Below, in pieces: positions 15,223-30,400 of a stretch of DNA of 64,000 nt. The stretch lies in the NCBI RefSeq assembly GCF_015706575.1, contig NW_024037072.1:19593162-19657161 (forward strand), read 5' to 3'. Made by a program: the position numbers and the translations under genes. This DNA is from Patiria miniata (Eukaryota; Echinodermata; Asteroidea; Valvatida; Asterinidae). Below the pieces are notes generated by a model. That model did not search any database. It was not told the origin of the DNA and worked only from the letters and a program-made list of their open reading frames with translations. How positions within the stretch are numbered: the stretch's first letter is position 1; every line of letters starts with the position of its first letter.

Positions 15223-15439
15223 GTGTCGCGGGCGCTTGCAGGCATTGCTGTTAGACTGACTGCACATAGGGGTACTACTGGCATTGATGCGCTATATCTT
15301 AAATTTTCTCCGCAACCACTTGGTTTCAAGACCTGTCCATTTGCCAGCTTGTTGGCCTCATCACAAGCTTCCGAACAAGGTATAGTTTGTGCAGAACTTC
15401 CCAGGTTAAGGTACCTTTAGACCGCGATATACGAAGTTC
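15223..15439. repeat. Representative full-length satellite monomer
   Basis: This unit is one of a run of three identical-length 217-bp monomers (15223, 15440, 15657) and carries the majority base at nearly every variable position, so it serves as a reference copy. It contains a HindIII-type AAGCTT, a ten-base palindrome AAGGTACCTT at 15408-15417, and the first half of the larger dyad that spans the unit boundary. Every monomer is short enough that open frames end inside it or within about half of the next. Confidence 0.9.
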
Positions 15440-15448
15440 GTGTCGCGG
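15422..15448. other. 27-bp compound dyad present in every monomer
   Basis: Outer arms CCGCGA (15422-15427) and TCGCGG (15443-15448) are exact reverse complements. Inside them sits ACGAA-G-TTCGT (15431-15441), an eleven-base palindrome with one central base. The two dyads share nearly the same centre. Together with AAGGTACCTT just upstream they lie in the half of the monomer that hardly varies. The symmetry is seen; a role as a protein-binding site or structured RNA is inference. Confidence 0.6.
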
Positions 15449-18400
15449 GCGCTTGCAGGCATTGCTGTTAGACTGACTGCACATAGGGGTACTACTGGCA
15501 TTGATGCGCTATATCTTAAATTTTCTCCGCAACCACTGGGTTTCAAGACCTGTCCTTTTGCCAGCTTGTTGGCCTCATCACAAGCTTCCGAACAAGGTAT
15601 AGTTTGTGCAGAACTTCCCAGGTTAAGGTACCTTTAGACCGCGATATACGAAGTTCGTGTCGCGGGCGCTTGCAGGCATTGCTGTTAGACTGACTGCACA
15701 TAGGGGTACTACTGGCATTGATGCGCTATATCTTAAATTTTCTCCGCAACCACTTGGTTTCAAGACCTGTCCTTTTGCCAGCTTGTTGGCCTCATCACAA
15801 GCTTCCGAACAAGGTATAGTTTGTGCAGAACTTCCCAGGTTAAGGTACCTTTAGACCGCGATATACGAAGTTCGTGTCGCGGGCGCTTGCAGGCATTGCT
15901 GTTAGACTGACTGCACATAGGGGTACTACTGGCATTGATGCGCTATATCTTAAATTTTCTCCGCAACCACTGGTTTCAAGACCTGTCCTTTTGCCAGCTT
16001 GTTGGCCTTATCACAAGCTTCCGAACAAGGTATAGTTTGTGCAGAACTTCCCAGGTTAAGGTACCTTTAGACCGCGATATACGAAGTTCGTGTCGCGGGC
16101 GCTTGCAGGCATTGCTGTTAGACTGACTGCACATAGGGGTACTACTGGCATTGATGCGCTATATCTTAAATTTCTCCTCCAACCACTTGGTTTCAAGACC
16201 TGTCCTTTGCCAGCTTGTTGGCCTCATCACAAGCTTCCGAACAAGGTATAGTTTGTGCAGAACTTCCCAGGTTAAGGTACCTTTAGACCGCGATATACGA
16301 AGTTCGTGTCGCGGGCGCTTGCAGGCATTGCTGTTAGACTGACTGCACATAGGGGTACTACTGGCATTGATGCGCTATATCTTAAATTTTCTCCGCAACC
16401 ACTTGGTTTCAAGACCTGTCCTTTGCCAGCTTGTTGCCTCATCACAAGCTTCCGAACAAGGTATAGTTTGTGCAGAACTTCCCAGGTTAAGGTACCTTTA
16501 GACCGCGATATACGAAGTTCGTGTCGCGGGCGCTTGCAGGCATTGCTGTTAGACTGACTGCACATAGGGGTACTACTGGCATTGATGCGCTATATCTTAA
16601 ATTTTCTCCGCAACCACTTGGTTTCAAGACCTGTCCTTTTGCCAGCTTGTTGGCCTATCACAAGCTTCCGAACAAGGTATAGTTTGTGCAGAACTTCCAG
16701 GTTAAGGTACCTTTAGACCGCGATATACGAAGTTCGTGTCGCGGGCGCTTGCAGGCATTGCTGTTAGACTGACTGCACATAGGGGTACTACTGGCATTGA
16801 TGCGCTATATCTTGAATTTTCTCCGCAACCACTTGGTTTCAAGACCTGTCCTTTGCCAGCTTGTTGGCCTCATCACAAGCTTCCGAACAAGGTATAGTTT
16901 GTGCAGAACTTCCCAGGTTAAGGTACCTTTAGACCGCGATATACGAAGTTCGTGTCGCGGGCGCTTGCAGGCATTGCTGTTAGACTGACTGCACATAGGG
17001 GTACTACTGGCATTGATGCGCTATATCTTAAATTTCTCCGCAACCACTTGGTTTCAAGACCTGTCCTTTTGCCAGCTTGTTGGCCTCATCACAAGCTTCC
17101 GAACAAGGTATAGTTTGTGCAGAACTTCCCAGGTTAAGGTACCTTTAGACCGCGATATACGAAGTTCGTGTCGCGGGCGCTTGCAGGCATTGCTGTTAGA
17201 CTGACTGCACATAGGGGTACTACTGGCATTGATGCGCTATATCTTAAATTTTCTCCGCAACCACTGGGTTTCAAGACCTGTCTTTTGCCAGCTTGTTGGC
17301 CTTATCACAAGCTTCCGAACAAGGTATAGTTTGTGCAGAACTTCCCAGGTTAAGGTACCTTTAGACCGCGATATACGAAGTTCGTGTCGCGGGCGCTTGC
17401 AGGCATTGCTGTTAGACTGACTGCACATAGGGGTACTACTGGCATTGATGCGCTATATCTTAAATTTTCTCCGCAACCACTTGGTTTCAAGACCTGTCCT
17501 TTTGCCAGCTTGTTGGCCTTATCACAAGCTTCCGAACAAGGTATAGTTTGTGCAGAACTTCCCAGGTTAAGGTACCTTTAGACCGCGATATACGAAGTTC
17601 GTGTCGCGGGCGCTTGCAGGCATTGCTGTTAGACTGACTGCACATAGGGGTACTACTGGCATTGATGCGCTATATCTTAAATTTTCTCCGCAACCACTTG
17701 GTTTCAAGACCTGTCCTTTTGCCAGCTTGTTGGCCTCATCACAAGCTTCCGAACAAGGTATAGTTTGTGCAGAACTTCCCAGGTTAAGGTACCTTTAGAC
17801 CGCGATATACGAAGTTCGTGTCGCGGGCGCTTGCAGGCATTGCTGTTAGACTGACTGCACATAGGGGTACTACTGGCATTGATGCGCTATATCTTAAATT
17901 TTCTCCGCAACCACTGGTTTCAAGACCTGTCCTTTTGCCAGCTTGTTGGCCTCATCACAAGCTTCCGAACAAGGTATAGTTTGTGCAGAACTCCCAGGTT
18001 AAGGTACCTTTAGACCGCGATATACGAAGTTCGTGTCGCGGGCGCTTGCAGGCATTGCTGTTAGACTGACTGCACATAGGGGTACTACTGGCATTGATGC
18101 GCTATATCTTAAATTTTCTCCGCAACCACTTGGTTTCAAGACCTGTCCTTTCGCCAGCTTGTTGGCCTCATCACAAGCTTCCGAACAAGGTATAGTTTGT
18201 GCAGAACTTCCCAGGTTAAGGTACCTTTAGACCGCGATATACGAAGTTCGTGTCGCGGGCGCTTGCAGGCATTGCTGTTAGACTGACTGCACATAGGGGT
18301 ACTACTGGCATTGATGCGCTATATCTTAAATTTTCTCCGCAACCACTGGTTTCAAGACCTGTCCTTTGCCAGCTTGTTGGCCTCATCACAAGCTTCCGAA

Positions 18401-21400
18401 CAAGGTATAGTTTGTGGCAGAACTTCCAGGTTAAGGTACCTTTAGACCGCGATATACGAAGTTCGTGTCGCGGGCGCTTGCAGGCATTGCTGTTAGACTG
18501 ACTGCACATAGGGGTACTACTGGCATTGATGCGCTATATCTTAAATTTCTCCGCAACCACTTGTTTCAAGACCTGTCCTTTGCCAGCTTGTTGGCCTCAT
18601 CACAAGCTTCCGAACAAGGTATAGTTTGTGCAGAACTTCCCAGGTTAAGGTACCTTTAGACCGCGATATACGAAGTTCGTGTCGCGGGCGCTTGCAGGCA
18701 TTGCTGTTAGACTGACTGCACATAGGGGTACTACTGGCATTGATGCGCTATATCTTAAATTTTCTCCGCACCACTTGGTTTCAAGACCTGTCCTTTTGCC
18801 AGCTTGTTGGCCTTATCACAAGCTTCCGAACAAGGTATAGTTTGTGCAGAACTTCCCAGGTTAAGGTACCTTTAGACCGCGATATACGAAGTTCGTGTCG
18901 CGGGCGCTTGCAGGCATTGCTGTTAGACTGACTGCACATAGGGGTACTACTGGCATTGATGCGCTATATCTTAAATTTTCTCCGCAACCACTTGGTTTCA
19001 AGACCTGTCCTTTTGCCAGCTTGTTGGCCTCATCACAAGCTTCCGAACAAGGTATAGTTTGTGCAGAACTTCCCAGGTTAAGGTACCTTTAGACCGCGAT
19101 ATACGAAGTTCGTGTCGCGGGCGCTTGCAGGCATTGCTGTTAGACTGACTGCACATAGGGGTACTACTGGCATTGATGCGCTATATCTTAAATTTCTCCG
19201 CAACCACTGGTTTCAAGACCTGTCCTTTTGCCAGCTTGTTGGCCTATCACAAGCTTCCGAACAAGGTATAGTTTGTGCAGAACTTCCAGGTTAAGGTACC
19301 TTTAGACCGCGATATACGAAGTTCGTGTCGCGGGCGCTTGCAGGCATTGCTGTTAGACTGACTGCACATAGGGGTACTACTGGCATTGATGCGCTATATC
19401 TTGAATTTTCTCCGCAACCACTTGGTTTCAAGACCTGTCATTTGCCAGCTTGTTGGCCTCATCACAAGCTTCCGAACAAGGTATAGTTTGTGCAGAACTT
19501 CCAGGTTAAGGTACCTTTAGACCGCGATATACGAAGTTCGTGTCGCGGGCGCTTGCAGGCATTGCTGTTAGACTGACTGCACATAGGGGTACTACTGGCA
19601 TTGATGCGCTATATCTTAAATTTTCTCCGCAACCACTTGGTTTCAAGACCTGTCCTTTTGCCAGCTTGTTGGCCTCATCACAAGCTCCGAACAAGGTATA
19701 GTTTGTGCAGAACTTCCCAGGTTAAGGTACCTTTAGACCGCGATATACGAAGTTCGTGTCGCGGGCGCTTGCAGGCATTGCTGTTAGACTGACTGCACAT
19801 AGGGGTACTACTGGCATTGATGCGCTATATCTTAAATTTTCTCCGCAACCACTTGGTTTCAAGACCTGTCCTTTGCCAGCTTGTTGGCCTTATCACAAGC
19901 TTCCGAACAAGGTATAGTTTGTGCAGAACTTCCCAGGTTAAGGTACCTTTAGACCGCGATATACGAAGTTCGTGTCGCGGGCGCTTGCAGGCATTGCTGT
20001 TAGACTGACTGCACATAGGGGTACTACTGGCATTGATGCGCTATATCTTGAATTTTCTCCGCAACCACTTGGTTTCAAGACCTGTCCTTTGCCAGCTTGT
20101 TGGCCTCATCACAAGCTTCCGAACAAGGTATAGTTTGTGCAGAACTTCCCAGGTTAAGGTACCTTTAGACCGCGATATACGAAGTTCGTGTCGCGGGCGC
20201 TTGCAGGCATTGCTGTTAGACTGACTGCACATAGGGGTACTACTGGCATTGATGCGCTATATCTTAAATTTTCTCCGCAACCACTTGGTTTCAAGACCTG
20301 TCCTTTTGCCAGCTTGTTGGCCTCATCACAAGCTTCCGAACAAGGTATAGTTTGTGCAGAACTCCCAGGTTAAGGTACCTTTAGACCGCGATATACGAAG
20401 TTCGTGTCGCGGGCGCTTGCAGGCATTGCTGTTAGACTGACTGCACATAGGGGTACTACTGGCATTGATGCGCTATATCTTAAATTTTCTCCGCAACCAC
20501 TTGGTTTCAAGACCTGTCCTTTGCCAGCTTGTTGGCCTTATCATCACAAGCTTCCGAACAAGGTATAGTTTGTGCAGAACTTCCCAGGTTAAGGTACCTT
20601 TAGACCGCGATATACGAAGTTCGTGTCGCGGGCGCTTGCAGGCATTGCTGTTAGACTGACTGCACATAGGGGTACTACTGGCATTGATGCGCTATATCTT
20701 AAATTTTCTCCGCAACCACTGGTTTCAAGACCTGTCCATTTGCCAGCTTGTTGGCCTCATCACAAGCTTCCGAACAAGGTATAGTTTGTGCAGAACTTCC
20801 CAGGTTAAGGTACCTTTAGACCGCGATATACGAAGTTCGTGTCGCGGGCGCTTGCAGGCATTGCTGTTAGACTGACTGCACATAGGGGTACTACTGGCAT
20901 TGATGCGCTATATCTTAAATTTCTCCGCAACCACTGGTTTCAAGACCTGTCCTTTTGCCAGCTTGTTGGCCTCATCACAAGCTTCCGAACAAGGTATAGT
21001 TTGTGCAGAACTTCCCAGGTTAAGGTACCTTTAGACCGCGATATACGAAGTTCGTGTCGCGGGCGCTTGCAGGCATTGCTGTTAGACTGACTGCACATAG
21101 GGGTACTACTGGCATTGATGCGCTATATCTTGAATTTTCTCCGCAACCACTTGGTTTCAAGACCTGTCCTTTGCCAGCTTGTTGGCCTTATCACAAGCTT
21201 CCGAACAAGGTATAGTTTGTGCAGAACTTTCCAGGTTAAGGTACCTTTAGACCGCGATATACGAAGTTCGTGTCGCGGGCGCTTGCAGGCATTGCTGTTA
21301 GACTGACTGCACATAGGGGTACTACTGGCATTGATGCGCTATATCTTGAATTTTCTCCGCAACCACTTGGTTTCAAGACCTGTCCATTTGCCAGCTTGTT

Positions 21401-24400
21401 GGCCTCATCACAAGCTTCCGAACAAGGTATAGTTTGTGCAGAACTTCCCAGGTTAAGGTACCTTTAGACCGCGATATACGAAGTTCGTGTCGCGGGCGCT
21501 TGCAGGCATTGCTGTTAGACTGACTGCACATAGGGGTACTACTGGCATTGATGCGCTATATCTTAAATTTCTCCGCAACCACTTGGTTTCAAGACCTGTC
21601 CTTTTGCCAGCTTGTTGGCCTTATCACAAGCTTCCGAACAAGGTATAGTTTGTGCAGAACTTCCAGGTTAAGGTACCTTTAGACCGCGATATACGAAGTT
21701 CGTGTCGCGGGCGCTTGCAGGCATTGCTGTTAGACTGACTGCACATAGGGGTACTACTGGCATTGATGCGCTATATCTTGAATTTTCTCCGCAACCACTT
21801 GTTTCAAGACCTGTCCTTTGCCAGCTTGTTGGCCTCATCACAAGCTTCCGAACAAGGTATAGTTTGTGCAGAACTTCCCAGGTTAAGGTACCTTTAGACC
21901 GCGATATACGAAGTTCGTGTCGCGGGCGCTTGCAGGCATTGCTGTTAGACTGACTGCACATAGGGGTACTACTGGCATTGATGCGCTATATCTTAAATTT
22001 TCTCCGCAACCACTGGTTTCAAGACCTGTCCTTTGCCAGCTGTTGGCCTCATCACAAGCTTCCGAACAAGGTATAGTTTGTGCAGAACTCCCAGGTTAAG
22101 GTACCTTTAGACCGCGATATACGAAGTTCGTGTCGCGGGCGCTTGCAGGCATTGCTGTTAGACTGACTGCACATAGGGGTACTACTGGCATTGATGCGCT
22201 ATATCTTAAATTTTCTCCGCAACCACTTGGTTTCAAGACCTGTCCTTTGCCAGCTTGTTGGCCTATCACAAGCTTCCGAACAAGGTATAGTTTGTGCAGA
22301 ACTTCCCAGGTTAAGGTACCTTTAGACCGCGATATACGAAGTTCGTGTCGCGGGCGCTTGCAGGCATTGCTGTTAGACTGACTGCACATAGGGGTACTAC
22401 TGGCATTGATGCGCTATATCTTGAATTTTCTCCGCAACACTTGGTTTCAAGACTGTCCTTTGCCAGCTTGTTGGCCTTATCACAAGCTTCCGAACAAGGT
22501 ATAGTTTGTGCAGAACTTCCCAGGTTAAGGTACCTTTAGACCGCGATATACGAAGTTCGTGTCGCGGGCGCTTGCAGGCATTGCTGTTAGACTGACTGCA
22601 CATAGGGGTACTACTGGCATTGATGCGCTATATCTTAAATTTTCTCCGCAACCACTTGTTTCAAGACCTGTCCTTTGCCAGCTTGTTGGCCATCACAAGC
22701 TTCCGAACAAGGTATAGTTTGTGCAGAACTTCCCAGGTTAAGGTACCTTTAGACCGCGATATACGAAGTTCGTGTCGCGGGCGCTTGCAGGCATTGCTGT
22801 TAGACTGACTGCACATAGGGGTACTACTGGCATTGATGCGCTATATCTTAAATTTTCTCCGCAACCACTTGGTTTCAAGACCTGTCTTTTGCCAGCTTGT
22901 TGGCCTCATCACAAGCTTCCGAACAAGGTATAGTTTGTGCAGAACTTCCCAGGTTAAGGTACCTTTAGACCGCGATATACGAAGTTCGTGTCGCGGGCGC
23001 TTGCAGGCATTGCTGTTAGACTGACTGCACATAGGGGTACTACTGGCATTGATGCGCTATATCTTAATTTTCTCCGCAACCACTTGGTTTCAAGACCTGT
23101 CCTTTTGCCAGCTTGTTGGCCTTATCACAAGCTTCCGAACAAGGTATAGTTTGTGCAGAACTTCCCAGGTTAAGGTACCTTTAGACCGCGATATACGAAG
23201 TTCGTGTCGCGGGCGCTTGCAGGCATTGCTGTTAGACTGACTGCACATAGGGGTACTACTGGCATTGATGCGCTATATCTTAAATTTTCTCCGCAACCAC
23301 TTGGTTTCAAGACCTGTCCTTTGCCAGCTTGTTGGCCTTATCACAAGCTTCCGAACAAGGTATAGTTTGTGCAGAACTTCCCAGGTTAAGGTACCTTTAG
23401 ACCGCGATATACGAAGTTCGTGTCGCGGGCGCTTGCAGGCATTGCTGTTAGACTGACTGCACATAGGGTACTACTGGCATTGATGCGCTATATCTTGAAT
23501 TTTCTCCGCAACCACTTGGTTTCAAGACCTGTCCTTTGCCAGCTTGTTGGCCTCATCACAAGCTTCCGAACAAGGTATAGTTTGTGCAGAACTTCCCAGG
23601 TTAAGGTACCTTTAGACCGCGATATACGAAGTTCGTGTCGCGGGCGCTTGCAGGCATTGCTGTTAGACTGACTGCACATAGGGGTACTACTGGCATTGAT
23701 GCGCTATATCTTAAATTTTCTCCGCACCACTGGGTTTCAAGACCTGTCCTTTTGCCAGCTTGTTGGCCTCATCACAAGCTTCCGAACAAGGTATAGTTTG
23801 TGCAGAACTTCCCAGGTTAAGGTACCTTTAGACCGCGATATACGAAGTTCGTGTCGCGGGCGCTTGCAGGCATTGCTGTTAGACTGACTGCACATAGGGG
23901 TACTACTGGCATTGATGCGCTATATCTTAAATTTTCTCCGCCACCACTGGTTTCAAGACCTGTCCTTTTGCCAGCTTGTTGGCCTCATCACAAGCTTCCG
24001 AACAAGGTATAGTTTGTGCAGAACTTCCCAGGTTAAGGTACCTTTAGACCGCGATATACGAAGTTCGTGTCGCGGGCGCTTGCAGGCATTGCTGTTAGAC
24101 TGACTGCACATAGGGGTACTACTGGCATTGATGCGCTATATCTAAATTTTCTCCGCAACCACTGGGTTTCAAGACCTGTCCTTTTGCCAGCTTGTTGGCC
24201 TATCACAAGCTTCCGAACAAGGTATAGTTTGTGCAGAACTTCCCAGGTTAAGGTACCTTTAGACCGCGATATACGAAGTTCGTGTCGCGGGCGCTTGCAG
24301 GCATTGCTGTTAGACTGACTGCACATAGGGGTACTACTGGCATTGATGCGCTATATCTTAAATTTTCTCCGCAACCACTTGTTTCAAGACCTGTCCATTT

Positions 24401-27400
24401 GCCAGCTTGTTGGCCTCATCACAAGCTTCCGAACAAGGTATAGTTTGTGCAGAACTTCCCAGGTTAAGGTACCTTTAGACCGCGATATACGAAGTTCGTG
24501 TCGCGGGCGCTTGCAGGCATTGCTGTTAGACTGACTGCACATAGGGGTACTACTGGCATTGATGCGCTATATCTTAAATTTTCTCCGCAACCACTTGGTT
24601 TCAAGACCTGTCCTTTTGCCAGCTTGTTGGCCTTATCACAAGCTTCCGAACAAGGTATAGTTTGTGCAGAACTTCCCAGGTTAAGGTACCTTTAGACCGC
24701 GATATACGAAGTTCGTGTCGCGGGCGCTTGCAGGCATTGCTGTTAGACTGACTGCACATAGGGGTACTACTGGCATTGATGCGCTATATCTTAAATTTTC
24801 TCCGCAACCACTTGGTTTCAAGACCTGTCCTTTTGCCAGCTTGTTGGCCTTATCACAAGCTTCCGAACAAGGTATAGTTTGTGCAGAACTTCCCAGGTTA
24901 AGGTACCTTTAGACCGCGATATACGAAGTTCGTGTCGCGGGCGCTTGCAGGCATTGCTGTTAGACTGACTGCACATAGGGGTACTACTGGCATTGATGCG
25001 CTATATCTTGAATTTTCTCCGCAACCACTGGTTTCAAGACCTGTCCTTTGCCAGCTTGTTGGCCTCATCACAAGCTTCCGAACAAGGTATAGTTTGTGCA
25101 GAACTTCCCAGGTTAAGGTACCTTTAGACCGCGATATACGAAGTTCGTGTCGCGGGCGCTTGCAGGCATTGCTGTTAGACTGACTGCACATAGGGGTACT
25201 ACTGGCATTGATGCGCTATATCTTAAAATTTCTCCGCCACTTGGTTTCAAGACCTGTCCTTTTGCCAGCTTGTTGGCCTCATCACAAGCTTCCGAACAAG
25301 GTATAGTTTGTGCAGAACTTCCCAGGTTAAGGTACCTTTAGACGCGATATACGAAGTTCGTGTCGCGGGCGCTTGCAGGCATTGCTGTTAGACTGACTGC
25401 ACATAGGGGTACTACTGGCATTGATGCGCTATATCTTAAATTTTCTCCGCCACCACTTGGTTTCAAGACCTGTCCTTTTGCCAGCTTGTTGGCCTCATCA
25501 CAAGCTTCCGAACAAGGTATAGTTTGTGCAGAACTTCCCAGGTTAAGGTACCTTTAGACCGCGATATACGAAGTTCGTGTCGCGGGCGCTTGCAGGCATT
25601 GCTGTTAGACTGACTGCACATAGGGTACTACTGGCATTGATGCGCTATATCTTAAATTTTCTCCGCAACCACTGGGTTTCAAGACCTGTCCTTTTGCCAG
25701 CTTGTTGGCCTCATCACAAGCTCCGAACAAGGTATAGTTTGTGCAGAACTTCCCAGGTTAAGGTACCTTTAGACCGCGATATACGAAGTTCGTGTCGCGG
25801 GCGCTTGCAGGCATTGCTGTTAGACTGACTGCACATAGGGGTACTACTGGCATTGATGCGCTATATCTTAAATTTTCTCCGCAACCACTGGTTTCAAGAC
25901 CTGTCCTTTGCCAGCTTGTTGGCCTCATCACAAGCTTCCGAACAAGGTATAGTTTGTGCAGAACTTCCCAGGTTAAGGTACCTTTAGACCGCGATATACG
26001 AAGTTCGTGTCGCGGGCGCTTGCAGGCATTGCTGTTAGACTGACTGCACATAGGGGTACTACTGGCATTGATGCGCTATATCTTAAATTTCTCCGCCACT
26101 TGTTTCAAGACCTGTCCTTTCGCCAGCTTGTTGGCCTTATCACAAGCTTCCGAACAAGGTATAGTTTGTGCAGAACTTCCAGGTTAAGGTACCTTTAGAC
26201 CGCGATATACGAAGTTCGTGTCGCGGGCGCTTGCAGGCATTGCTGTTAGACTGACTGCACATAGGGGTACTACTGGCATTGATGCGCTATATCTTAAATT
26301 TCTCCGCAACCACTTGGTTTCAAGACCTGTCCTTGCCAGCTTGTTGGCCTCATCACAAGCTTCCGAACAAGGTATAGTTTGTGCAGAACTTCCAGGTTAA
26401 GGTACCTTTAGACCGCGATATACGAAGTTCGTGTCGCGGGCGCTTGCAGGCATTGCTGTTAGACTGACTGCACATAGGGGTACTACTGGCATTGATGCGC
26501 TATATCTTAAATTTCTCCGCAACCACTTGGTTTCAAGACTGTCCTTTTGCCAGCTTGTTGGCCTTATCACAAGCTTCCGAACAAGGTATAGTTTGTGCAG
26601 AACTTCCCAGGTTAAGGTACCTTTAGACCGCGATATACGAAGTTCGTGTCGCGGGCGCTTGCAGGCATTGCTGTTAGACTGACTGCACATAGGGGTACTA
26701 CTGGCATTGATGCGCTATATCTTAAATTTTCTCCGCAACCACTTGGTTTCAAGACCTGTCCTTTTGCCAGCTTGTTGGCCTTATCACAAGCTTCCGAACA
26801 AGGTATAGTTTGTGCAGAACTTCCAGGTTAAGGTACCTTTAGACCGCGATATACGAAGTTCGTGTCGCGGGCGCTTGCAGGCATTGCTGTTAGACTGACT
26901 GCACATAGGGGTACTACTGGCATTGATGCGCTATATCTTAAATTTTCTCCGCAACCACTTGGTTTCAAGACCTGTCCTTTGCCAGCTTGTTGGCCTCATC
27001 ACAAGCTTCCGAACAAGGTATAGTTTGTGCAGAACTTCCCAGGTTAAGGTACCTTTAGACCGCGATATACGAAGTTCGTGTCGCGGGCGCTTGCAGGCAT
27101 TGCTGTTAGACTGACTGCACATAGGGGTACTACTGGCATTGATGCGCTATATCTTAAATTTTCTCCGCAACCACTGGGTTTCAAGACCTGTCCTTTGCCA
27201 GCTTGTTGGCCTCATCACAAGCTTCCGAACAAGGTATAGTTTGTGCAGAACTTCCCAGGTTAAGGTACCTTTAGACCGCGATATACGAAGTTCGTGTCGC
27301 GGGCGCTTGCAGGCATTGCTGTTAGACTGACTGCACATAGGGGTACTACTGGCATTGATGCGCTATATCTTAAATTTTCTCCGCAACCACTGGGTTTCAA

Positions 27401-30400
27401 GACCTGTCCTTTTGCCAGCTTGTTGGCCTCATCACAAGCTTCCGAACAAGGTATAGTTTGTGCAGAACTTCCCAGGTTAAGGTACCTTTAGACCGCGATA
27501 TACGAAGTTCGTGTCGCGGGCGCTTGCAGGCATTGCTGTTAGACTGACTGCACATAGGGGTACTACTGGCATTGATGCGCTATATCTTAAATTTTCTCCG
27601 CAACCACTGGGTTTCAAGACCTGTCCTTTCCAGCTTGTTGGCCTCATCACAAGCTTCCGAACAAGGTATAGTTTGTGCAGAACTTCCAGGTTAAGGTACC
27701 TTTAGACCGCGATATACGAAGTTCGTGTCGCGGGCGCTTGCAGGCATTGCTGTTAGACTGACTGCACATAGGGGTACTACTGGCATTGATGCGCTATATC
27801 TTAAATTTTCTCCGCAACCACTGGGTTTCAAGACCTGTCCTTTTGCCAGCTTGTTGGCCTCATCACAAGCTTCCGAACAAGGTATAGTTTGTGCAGAACT
27901 TCCAGGTTAAGGTACCTTTAGACCGCGATATACGAAGTTCGTGTCGCGGGCGCTTGCAGGCATTGCTGTTAGACTGACTGCACATAGGGGTACTACTGGC
28001 ATTGATGCGCTATATCTTAAATTTCTCCGCAACCACTTGGTTTCAAGACCTGTCCTTTTGCCAGCTTGTTGGCCTTATCACAAGCTTCCGAACAAGGTAT
28101 AGTGTGCACAGAACTTCCCAGGTTAAGGTACCTTTAGACCGCGATATACGAAGTTCGTGTCGCGGGCGCTTGCAGGCATTGCTGTTAGACTGACTGCACA
28201 TAGGGGTACTACTGGCATTGATGCGCTATATCTTAAATTTTCTCCGCAACCACTTGGTTTCAAGACCTGTCCTTTTGCCAGCTTGTTGGCCTTATCACAA
28301 GCTTCCGAACAAGGTATAGTTTGTGCAGAACTTCCCAGGTTAAGGTACCTTTAGACCGCGATATACGAAGTTCGTGTCGCGGGCGCTTGCAGGCATTGCT
28401 GTTAGACTGACTGCACATAGGGGTACTACTGGCATTGATGCGCTATATCTTAAATTTTCTCCGCAACCACTGGGTTTCAAGACCTGTCCATTTGCCAGCT
28501 TGTTGGCCTCATCACAAGCTTCCGAACAAGGTATAGTTTGTGCAGAACTTCCCAGGTTAAGGTACCTTTAGACCGCGATATACGAAGTTCGTGTCGCGGG
28601 CGCTTGCAGGCATTGCTGTTAGACTGACTGCACATAGGGGTACTACTGGCATTGATGCGCTATATCTTAAATTTCTCCGCAACCACTGGTTTCAAGACCT
28701 GTCCTTTTGCCAGCTTGTTGGCCTCATCACAAGCTTCCGAACAAGGTATAGTTTGTGCAGAACTTCCCAGGTTAAGGTACCTTTAGACCGCGATATACGA
28801 AGTTCGTGTCGCGGGCGCTTGCAGGCATTGCTGTTAGACTGACTGCACATAGGGGTACTACTGGCATTGATGCGCTATATCTTAAATTTTCTCCGCAACC
28901 ACTGGGTTTCAAGACCTGTCCTTTGCCAGCTTGTTGGCCTTATCACAAGCTTCCGAACAAGGTATAGTTTGTGCAGAACTTCCCAGGTTAAGGTACCTTT
29001 AGACCGCGATATACGAAGTTCGTGTCGCGGGCGCTTGCAGGCATTGCTGTTAGACTGACTGCACATAGGGGTACTACTGGCATTGATGCGCTATATCTTG
29101 AATTTTCTCCGCAACCACTTGTTTCAAGACCTGTCCTTTTGCCAGCTTGTTGGCCTTATCACAAGCTTCCGAACAAGGTATAGTTTGTGCAGAACTTCCC
29201 AGGTTAAGGTACCTTTAGACCGCGATATACGAAGTTCGTGTCGCGGGCGCTTGCAGGCATTGCTGTTAGACTGACTGCACATAGGGGTACTACTGGCATT
29301 GATGCGCTATATCTTAAATTTTCTCCGCAACCACTTGTTTCAAGACCTGTCCTTTGCCAGCTTGTTGGCCTCATCACAAGCTTCCGAACAAGGTATAGTT
29401 TGTGCAGAACTTCCCAGGTTAAGGTACCTTTAGACCGCGATATACGAAGTTCGTGTCGCGGGCGCTTGCAGGCATTGCTGTTAGACTGACTGCACATAGG
29501 GGTACTACTGGCATTGATGCGCTATATCTTAAATTTTCTCCGCAACCACTGGTTTCAAGACCTGTCCTTTTGCCAGCTTGTTGTGGCCTCATCACAAGCT
29601 TCCGAACAAGGTATAGTTTGTGCAGAACTTCCCAGGTTAAGGTACCTTTAGACCGCGATATACGAAGTTCGTGTCGCGGGCGCTTGCAGGCATTGCTGTT
29701 AGACTGACTGCACATAGGGGTACTACTGGCATTGATGCGCTATATCTTAAATTTCTCCGCAACCACTGGTTTCAAGACCTGTCCTTTCGCCAGCTTGTTG
29801 GCCTCATCACAAGCTTCCGAACAAGGTATAGTTTGTGCAGAACTTCCCAGGTTAAGGTACCTTTAGACCGCGATATACGAAGTTCGTGTCGCGGGCGCTT
29901 GCAGGCATTGCTGTTAGACTGACTGCACATAGGGGTACTACTGGCATTGATGCGCTATATCTTAAATTCTCCGCCAACCACTTGGTTTCAAGACCTGTCC
30001 TTTTGCCAGCTTGTTGGCCTCATCACAAGCTTCCGAACAAGGTATAGTTTGTGCAGAACTTCCAGGTTAAGGTACCTTTAGACCGCGATATACGAAGTTC
30101 GTGTCGCGGGCGCTTGCAGGCATTGCTGTTAGACTGACTGCACATAGGGGTACTACTGGCATTGATGCGCTATATCTTAAATTTTCTCCGCAACCACTGG
30201 GTTTCAAGACCTGTCCTTTGCCAGCTTGTTGGCCTCATCACAAGCTTCCGAACAAGGTATAGTTTGTGCAGAACTTCCAGGTTAAGGTACCTTTAGACCG
30301 CGATATACGAAGTTCGTGTCGCGGGCGCTTGCAGGCATTGCTGTTAGACTGACTGCACATAGGGGTACTACTGGCATTGATGCGCTATATCTTAAATTTT

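Noticed and set aside
15430-15450. Possible CENP-B box (TTCG....CGGG) in the satellite
   Set aside because: The spacing between TTCG and CGGG is five bases and the required central A is missing, so the core pattern is not met.
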